In this document: piece after piece, positions 59,879 to 64,000 of the stretch
Numbering within the stretch: position 1 is the stretch's first letter
How the letters are laid out: every line of letters starts with the position of its first letter
NCBI RefSeq assembly: GCF_001570605.1
Contig: NZ_BBXG01000006.1
Coordinates: 310,001-374,000 of the forward strand
Direction: 5' to 3'
DNA: 64,000 bases
Source: Herbidospora cretacea
GTDB taxonomy: Bacteria > Actinomycetota > Actinomycetes > Streptosporangiales > Streptosporangiaceae
Translations under genes and position numbers: made by a program
Notes under the pieces: model-generated
Database searches by the model: none
What the model was told of the DNA's origin: nothing
The model's input: only the letters and a program-made list of their open reading frames with translations

Positions 59879-59905
59879 CAGGAAATTTCCTGTTGCGCGC
59901 AACAG
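59879..59905. promoter_or_regulatory. Two nested perfect palindromes before the grpE-dnaK-GTPase operon
   Basis: CAGGAAATTTCCTG (59879-59892, 14 bp) and CTGTTGCGCGCAACAG (59890-59905, 16 bp) are both exact and share three bases. They lie 60-86 bp before the grpE ATG, a position suited to an operator. No regulator gene is next to the operon. Confidence 0.6.
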
Positions 59906-59911
59906 ATATGG

Positions 59912-60775
59912 CTATTGCCGTATATCCGTGAGGTGTTCGACCAGAACCCGTACACAGCGCGGGTCGAACACGATCGTGTAGTGGTTGCAGTCGGGGACGA
60001 CCTCCTCGTGGAGTCCCGGCAGGTCCTCGGCCCAGGCCGCCGTCAGCGCGTCGGGGAGCAGGCCGACCTCCTGGTTCAGCAGCCCGCGCGGGGCCCTGAT
60101 CAGGGACAACGGGTGCCTGACGGCGTGCAGGGCGGCGCCGATCGCGGCCGTCTCCGACAGCAGCCAGCGGCCGTCCTCGCGGACCGCCCCCTCGACCGCG
60201 CGGGACCTGGTCCCGCCCTCGACGGGGAGGGCGTCGTAGCGGACGTAGCGCTCGACGGCGGGGGACCAGTCCTGCAAGGCAGGGTGTTGTTTAAAAAAGG
60301 CGACATAAGAATCTTCATCGGGAAATATCTGGCTAAGGCGGGTGAGGGCCGGGCCGAGAGTCGCCTCCAGGGTCTCGTCCACGTCCCGGCCCGGCGGGAG
60401 CGGCAGCGGCAGCCCGCCGTCGACCAGGACGGTCTTCGCGTAGGTCCGCTGGACGGAGTGCAGCACCGCCACGTAGGCGCCCATCGAGTGACCGGCCAGC
60501 ACGGTCGTGCCGTCGGCGCCCAGATGGCGGGCGACCCGCTCGACGTCGTCGGCGTGACTTCGCAGACCGAAGGGGCCGGGGACGTCGCGGCTGTGGCCCC
60601 GGCCGCGCAGGTCCATCGCGGCCAGCCGCCAGCCGTCGGGGAGGGCCTCGCCGACGGCCGCCCAGGCCATCAGCGACGCGGTGATGCCGTGGACGGCGAT
60701 GATCAGGCGGGGCCCGGCGCCGAACGTGGCCAGGCGGAGCTCGCCGCCGGGCACGGGGACGTTCTCTACGTACAT
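59912..60775 (-). CDS. Alpha/beta hydrolase (esterase-like)
   Basis: A 287-residue alpha/beta hydrolase. Motifs: HGITASLMAW (oxyanion loop), nucleophile Ser in VLAGHSMGAYVA, the acid likely in the LIRAPRGLLNQEVG strand region, and His in VPDCNHYTIVFDP. There is no signal peptide. A stretch around codons 150-165 (SQIFPDEDSYVAFFKQHPALQ) is less GC-biased than the rest, hinting at partial transfer or relaxed selection. The ATG at 60775 lies just before the 61-bp tandem repeats, which form its upstream region. Substrate unknown. Confidence 0.83.
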   Translation of the reverse strand: MYVENVPVPGGELRLATFGAGPRLIIAVHGITASLMAWAAVGEALPDGWRLAAMDLRGRGHSRDVPGPFGLRSHADDVERVARHLGADGTTVLAGHSMGAYVAVLHSVQRTYAKTVLVDGGLPLPLPPGRDVDETLEATLGPALTRLSQIFPDEDSYVAFFKQHPALQDWSPAVERYVRYDALPVEGGTRSRAVEGAVREDGRWLLSETAAIGAALHAVRHPLSLIRAPRGLLNQEVGLLPDALTAAWAEDLPGLHEEVVPDCNHYTIVFDPRCVRVLVEHLTDIRQ

Positions 60776-60798
60776 CCCGCCATCCTGTCCCACGGAGG

Positions 60799-60981
60799 CT
60801 CGTGTCTGATCGGGCAGGTTCCGGGACGCGGGCCACGGCCGGCCTCCGGCCGTCCGTGACTCGTGTCTGATCGGGCAGGTTCCGGGACGCGGGCCACGGC
60901 CGGCCTCCGGCCGTCCGCGACTCGTGTCTGATCGGGCAGGTTCCGGGACGCGAGCCACGGCCGGCCTCCGGCCGTCCGCGA
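60799..60981 (+). repeat. Tandem repeat, three 61-bp units
   Basis: Units at 60799-60859, 60860-60920 and 60921-60981 are identical except for one base near the end of unit 1 and one inside unit 3. Each starts CTCGTGTCTGATCGGGCAGG and holds a palindromic core ACGGCCGG-CCT-CCGGCCGT. They fill the gap between divergent genes, so any promoter of the hydrolase overlaps them. The core resembles the hairpin at 8044-8080. Confidence 0.9.
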
Positions 60982-60990
60982 CTCGCTTTG

Positions 60991-60996
60991 TATGCT
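60991..60996 (+). promoter_or_regulatory. -10 element (TATGCT) for a leaderless message
   Basis: TATGCT ends 6 bases before the GTG at 61003, so the transcript probably starts at or very near the start codon. No ribosome site is present before the GTG, which supports leaderless translation. Confidence 0.5.
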
Positions 60997-61002
60997 CGTG
61001 GG

Positions 61003-61710
61003 GTGAGTGCGCGAGTGACCGTCGTCGAGCACGAGGCCGAGGCCGGGCTGGGCTTCTTCGGCGGGTGGCTGGACGACGTGGTGGTCTTCCGGCCCTACCT
61101 GGGAGAGGCCGTGCCGGACGATCCCGGGGACGGCCTGCTGGTCCTCGGCGGCGCGGCGTCGGCGTGGCAGGACGACGACTACCCGTGGCTGCCCGCGACC
61201 CGGGCGCTGCTGCGCACCGCGGTCGAGCGGGAGGTGCCGACGCTCGGCATCTGCCTCGGCGCCCAGCTGATGACGCTCGCCTGCGGCGGCGAAGTCGTCC
61301 GCGGTGTGAACGGGCTCGAAGTCGGAGTGGGCGAGGTCGTGCCCCTGGTGAACGACGATCCGCTGCTGGGCCATTTGACCCGACCCGCCCCGGCGATCCA
61401 ATACCACCAGGACGCCATGACGGTTCTTCCCGACGGCGCGGTCCTCCTCGCCACCGGCACGCAGTATCCGCACCAGGCGTTCCGGATCGGGCGCCGCGCG
61501 TGGGGGGTGCAATTCCATCCGGAGGCCACTCCGGCCATTTTCGAGCAATGGACGACGGAACTGACAACACACCCCGCGGAAGAGTTGAACAAGCAGGTCA
61601 GCGCCGTCGAAGCTGGTCTGGTGGCCTCGTGGAGGCCGTTGGCGGAAGCATTCGGGGCCATCGTCGCGGAAAACGCGCGTAGTGGTTCGATTACGGTCCG
61701 AAACCACTAA
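61003..61710 (+). CDS. Class I glutamine amidotransferase
   Basis: A 235-residue stand-alone GATase1 protein. The catalytic Cys is in LGICLGAQLM, and the His-Glu pair in WGVQFHPEATP; LVLGGAASAWQDDDYPWLPATRALLR forms the first part of the fold. It releases ammonia from glutamine for an unknown acceptor; related proteins include GMP synthase-type subunits and gamma-glutamyl hydrolases of polyamine breakdown. The GTG at 61003 follows a -10 element and no ribosome site. It reads toward glnE, 166 bases upstream of it, on the same strand. Confidence 0.9.
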   Translation: MSARVTVVEHEAEAGLGFFGGWLDDVVVFRPYLGEAVPDDPGDGLLVLGGAASAWQDDDYPWLPATRALLRTAVEREVPTLGICLGAQLMTLACGGEVVRGVNGLEVGVGEVVPLVNDDPLLGHLTRPAPAIQYHQDAMTVLPDGAVLLATGTQYPHQAFRIGRRAWGVQFHPEATPAIFEQWTTELTTHPAEELNKQVSAVEAGLVASWRPLAEAFGAIVAENARSGSITVRNH

Positions 61711-61876
61711 CGACGTCGCACAAGCCACGGGGTTACCGTGTGCGGAAGTTGACGACATGGCCATGAAACTGAGAAACGCGGGGTAGCGGTCAGGTGGTCG
61801 TGTCGCGAGGATTCCTCCTGGAGAAGGAAGACCATTGCGCATTGACGTCGCGGACATCGAGGCGGAGGAAGGGTCG

Positions 61877-64000
61877 GTGAACGCCGCGTTCCGGATGCAG
61901 ACCACCGCCGGGCGCCTGGCCCGCCTCGGATTCGCCGATGGCGCCAGGGCCGAACGGCTGCTGGACGCACTCGGTCCCGAGGCCGTGGCCGACTTCGAGC
62001 TGCTCGACGATCTCGTCTCCGCCGCCGACCCCGACCTGGCCCTCATCTCGCTGAGCCGGCTGGTCGACAACGACCCGAGCGTGCTCGGCGCGCTGCGCGC
62101 CGACCCCGGCCTGCGCCGCCGCCTGCTCCGGGTGCTCGGCCTGAGCGCCGCTCTCGGCGACCACGTGGTCCGGCATCCCGAACACGTCACCGCCCCCGAG
62201 CCGGAAGACCCGCCGAGCCACCGCGAGGACCTGCTGTTCGCCGTCGGCGCCGACCCCGAGGCGGCCGACCCCGTCGCCACCGGCGAGAACGCCCTCGACG
62301 CGCTGCGCGTCGCCTACCGGGGCCGCCTGCTCCACCTGGCCGGCCTCGACGTGACCGGCGTGCTGACCCTGGCCGAGATCGCCGCCGAGCTGTCCGACCT
62401 GGCCGCCGCCGCCCTCGACGCCGCCCTCGCCATCGCCCGCGCCGAGACGCCCGGCTGGGACCAGGCGCGGCTGGCCGTCATCGGCATGGGCAAGTGCGGC
62501 GCCCGGGAGCTCAACTACATCTCCGACGTCGACGTCGTCTTCGTCGCCGAGCCCAAGGAGGGCGTCGACGAGGCGCTCGCCCTGAAGACGGCCACCAAGC
62601 TGGCCCAAGCGATGATGCGGGCGTGCACGACCAGCACGCCCGAAGGGTCGCTGTGGGAGGTCGACGCGGGGCTGCGCCCCGAGGGCAAGCTCGGGCCGCT
62701 GGTCCGGACCCTCGACAGCCACCTGGCCTACTACCGGCGGTGGGCCAAGACCTGGGAGTTCCAGGCGCTGCTGAAGGCCCGCCCGGTCGCCGGGGACATG
62801 GAGCTCGGCGAGGGATACGTCGAGCTCGTCAACGACATGGTGTGGGAGGCCGCCGCCCGCGAGAACTTCGTGGAGGACGTGCAGGCCATGCGGCGCCGGG
62901 TCGAGGCTCACGTACGGGTGTCGGAGGCCGAGCGGCAGATCAAGCTCGGGCCGGGCGGGCTGCGCGACATCGAGTTCGCGGTGCAGCTGCTCCAACTCGT
63001 CCACGGCCGGACCGACCCGATGCTGCGCCGCCGGGCCACGCTGCCCGCCCTCGCCGCCCTGTCGCGGGGCGGATACGTGGGGCGCGACGACGCCAAGGCG
63101 CTGGCCGAGGCCTACTCGTTCCTGCGCCACGTCGAGCACCTGCTCCAGCTCCACCGGCTGCGGCGGACCCACGTGGTGCCGTCCGACAGCGCCGACCTGC
63201 GCCGGATCGGGCGCGGCCTCGGCATGGTGACCGACCCGGTCGGCGAGTTCACCACCACGTGGAAGCGCCACGCCCTGGAGGTGCGGCGGCTGCACGAGAA
63301 GCTCTTCTACCGGCCGCTGCTCCAGGCCGCCGCGCGGCTGCCGTCCGAGGAGACGCGCCTGTCCACCTCGGCCGCCCAGGCCCGGCTGGAGGCTCTCGGG
63401 TACGCCGACCCGTCCGGGGCCCTGCGCCACATCAGCGCCCTGACCAGCGGCGTCTCCCGGCGCGCGGCCATCCAGCGGACCCTGCTGCCGGTCATGCTCG
63501 GCTGGTTCGCCGACGCGCCCGACCCCGACGCGGGCCTGCTCGGCTTCCGCCAGATCAGCGACAAGCTGGGCGCGACGCCCTGGTACCTGCGGCTGCTCCG
63601 CGACGAGACGGCCGTGGCCGAACGGCTGGCCAAGCTCCTGGGCACCTCCCGCTACGTCACGACGCTGCTGCTCCACTCGCCCGACGCGGTGGGCATGCTG
63701 GGGTCGGCCGCCGACCTGGCCGTCCGCCCGGTCGAGGCGCTGCACGCCGAGGCCAACGCGGCCGTCTCCCGCTACGGGCAGGACGTCGAGTCGTCGGTGG
63801 CGGCGGTCCGGGCGCTGCGGCGGCGGGAGCTGTTCCGGGTGGCGTGCGCCGACCTGACGGGACACCTCGACATCGAGGGCGTCGGGCAGGCGCTGTCGGA
63901 GCTCAACGACGCCACCATCGAGGGCGCGCTCAACGCGGCCATCCACAAGGTGACCGAGGAGCGGCGGGGCGAGTTCCCGACCCGGATCGCGGTCATCGCG
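61877..64000 (+). CDS. glnE: Bifunctional glutamine synthetase adenylyltransferase/deadenylase (3' end outside window)
   Basis: The 5' 708 codons of glnE, whose product (about 1000 residues) adds and removes AMP on glutamine synthetase according to nitrogen state. The first nucleotidyltransferase (deadenylase) domain is complete: VIGMGKCGARELNYISDVDVVFVAEP carries the G-G-x-E-L-x-x-x-S-D-x-D pattern; the central helical part includes LGPGGLRDIEFAVQLLQLVHG. The window ends at EFPTRIAVIA, the start of the second catalytic domain. The GTG at 61877 has GGAGG at 8 bases; TTG at 61835, also with a fair site, is the alternative. The neighbour glnA2-like gene encodes a possible but unproven target. 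Confidence 0.93.
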   Translation, partial: MNAAFRMQTTAGRLARLGFADGARAERLLDALGPEAVADFELLDDLVSAADPDLALISLSRLVDNDPSVLGALRADPGLRRRLLRVLGLSAALGDHVVRHPEHVTAPEPEDPPSHREDLLFAVGADPEAADPVATGENALDALRVAYRGRLLHLAGLDVTGVLTLAEIAAELSDLAAAALDAALAIARAETPGWDQARLAVIGMGKCGARELNYISDVDVVFVAEPKEGVDEALALKTATKLAQAMMRACTTSTPEGSLWEVDAGLRPEGKLGPLVRTLDSHLAYYRRWAKTWEFQALLKARPVAGDMELGEGYVELVNDMVWEAAARENFVEDVQAMRRRVEAHVRVSEAERQIKLGPGGLRDIEFAVQLLQLVHGRTDPMLRRRATLPALAALSRGGYVGRDDAKALAEAYSFLRHVEHLLQLHRLRRTHVVPSDSADLRRIGRGLGMVTDPVGEFTTTWKRHALEVRRLHEKLFYRPLLQAAARLPSEETRLSTSAAQARLEALGYADPSGALRHISALTSGVSRRAAIQRTLLPVMLGWFADAPDPDAGLLGFRQISDKLGATPWYLRLLRDETAVAERLAKLLGTSRYVTTLLLHSPDAVGMLGSAADLAVRPVEALHAEANAAVSRYGQDVESSVAAVRALRRRELFRVACADLTGHLDIEGVGQALSELNDATIEGALNAAIHKVTEERRGEFPTRIAVIA

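Noticed and set aside
61729-61750. GTTAC-N6-like element before glnE
   Set aside because: The second half (CGGAA) does not match the GlnR b-site, so it does not meet the pattern used for the glnA2-like gene.
1-64000. tRNA or rRNA genes, CRISPR arrays, insertion sequences, integrases, prophage genes
   Set aside because: Looked for cloverleaf-like runs, regularly spaced short repeats, transposase and integrase motifs; none was convincing. The only tandem array (60799-60981) has no spacers.

Overview
The window is high-GC (roughly 70% by eye), gene-dense actinobacterial chromosome with frequent GTG/TTG starts, many 4-bp ATGA overlaps and a strong G/C third-codon bias. Gene content (PucR-linked xanthine dehydrogenase subunit, CopC plus CopD-CtaG, F420-dependent NADP reductase, a SARP-type regulator, panB, nadE, glnA2-like and glnE near each other) fits a Streptosporangiales-type actinomycete. 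Genus-level placement is inference. No rRNA, tRNA, CRISPR array, prophage or insertion sequence was seen.

Layout. 1-6165: an ABC exporter (FtsX-type permease plus ATPase) coupled to a response regulator-nucleotide cyclase fusion; divergent from it a cyclic-nucleotide-binding protein coupled to a metallo-beta-lactamase-fold hydrolase. 6162-9042: DUF3467, DUF305, DUF3105 and SecDF-P1/Excalibur proteins. 9039-12847: molybdenum subunit of a xanthine dehydrogenase family enzyme divergent from PucR. 12848-13829: a less typical, gene-poor stretch with a questionable secreted ORF and a previously easy-to-miss 42-residue secreted peptide gene, divergent by 50 bp from an HTH-TPR regulator (13830-15119). 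15235-19407: copper genes, orphan HATPase, methionine aminopeptidase, a small conserved protein. 19539-24786: cyclase-family hydrolase operon with LysR, a lipase, npdG and an alpha/beta hydrolase. 24851-28487: MocR regulator divergent from two PLP enzymes. 28647-33130: panB, two MFS transporters, TetR. 33127-38905: Tat-exported arabinan-type beta-propeller enzyme, FUSC protein, degenerate hemerythrin, dehalogenase-like hydrolase, nadE. 38963-46686: SARP-NarL fusion regulator, its histidine kinase, MFS, ArsR-type regulator and a paralogous, apparently degenerate kinase. 46754-49968: expansin-like protein, terpene synthase, glutamine synthetase-like glnA2. 50290-59819: a small membrane peptide and a six-gene operon of GrpE, DnaK, an FN3-like protein, two GTPases and a GTPase-associated protein. 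59912-64000: alpha/beta hydrolase, a 3 x 61-bp tandem repeat, a glutamine amidotransferase, and the 5' part of glnE.

How parts may work together: the cyclase, cyclic-nucleotide receptor, hydrolase and exporter form a plausible signalling module; NadE, GlnA2-like, the amidotransferase and GlnE are glutamine/nitrogen functions; the chaperone-GTPase operon looks like a dedicated NTP-driven complex. A roughly 110-bp repeat occurs three times, each time in a gap between convergent genes. The most novel candidate is the tiny exported Cys-Cys peptide facing an HTH-TPR regulator, an arrangement like peptide-pheromone (RRNPP) systems.
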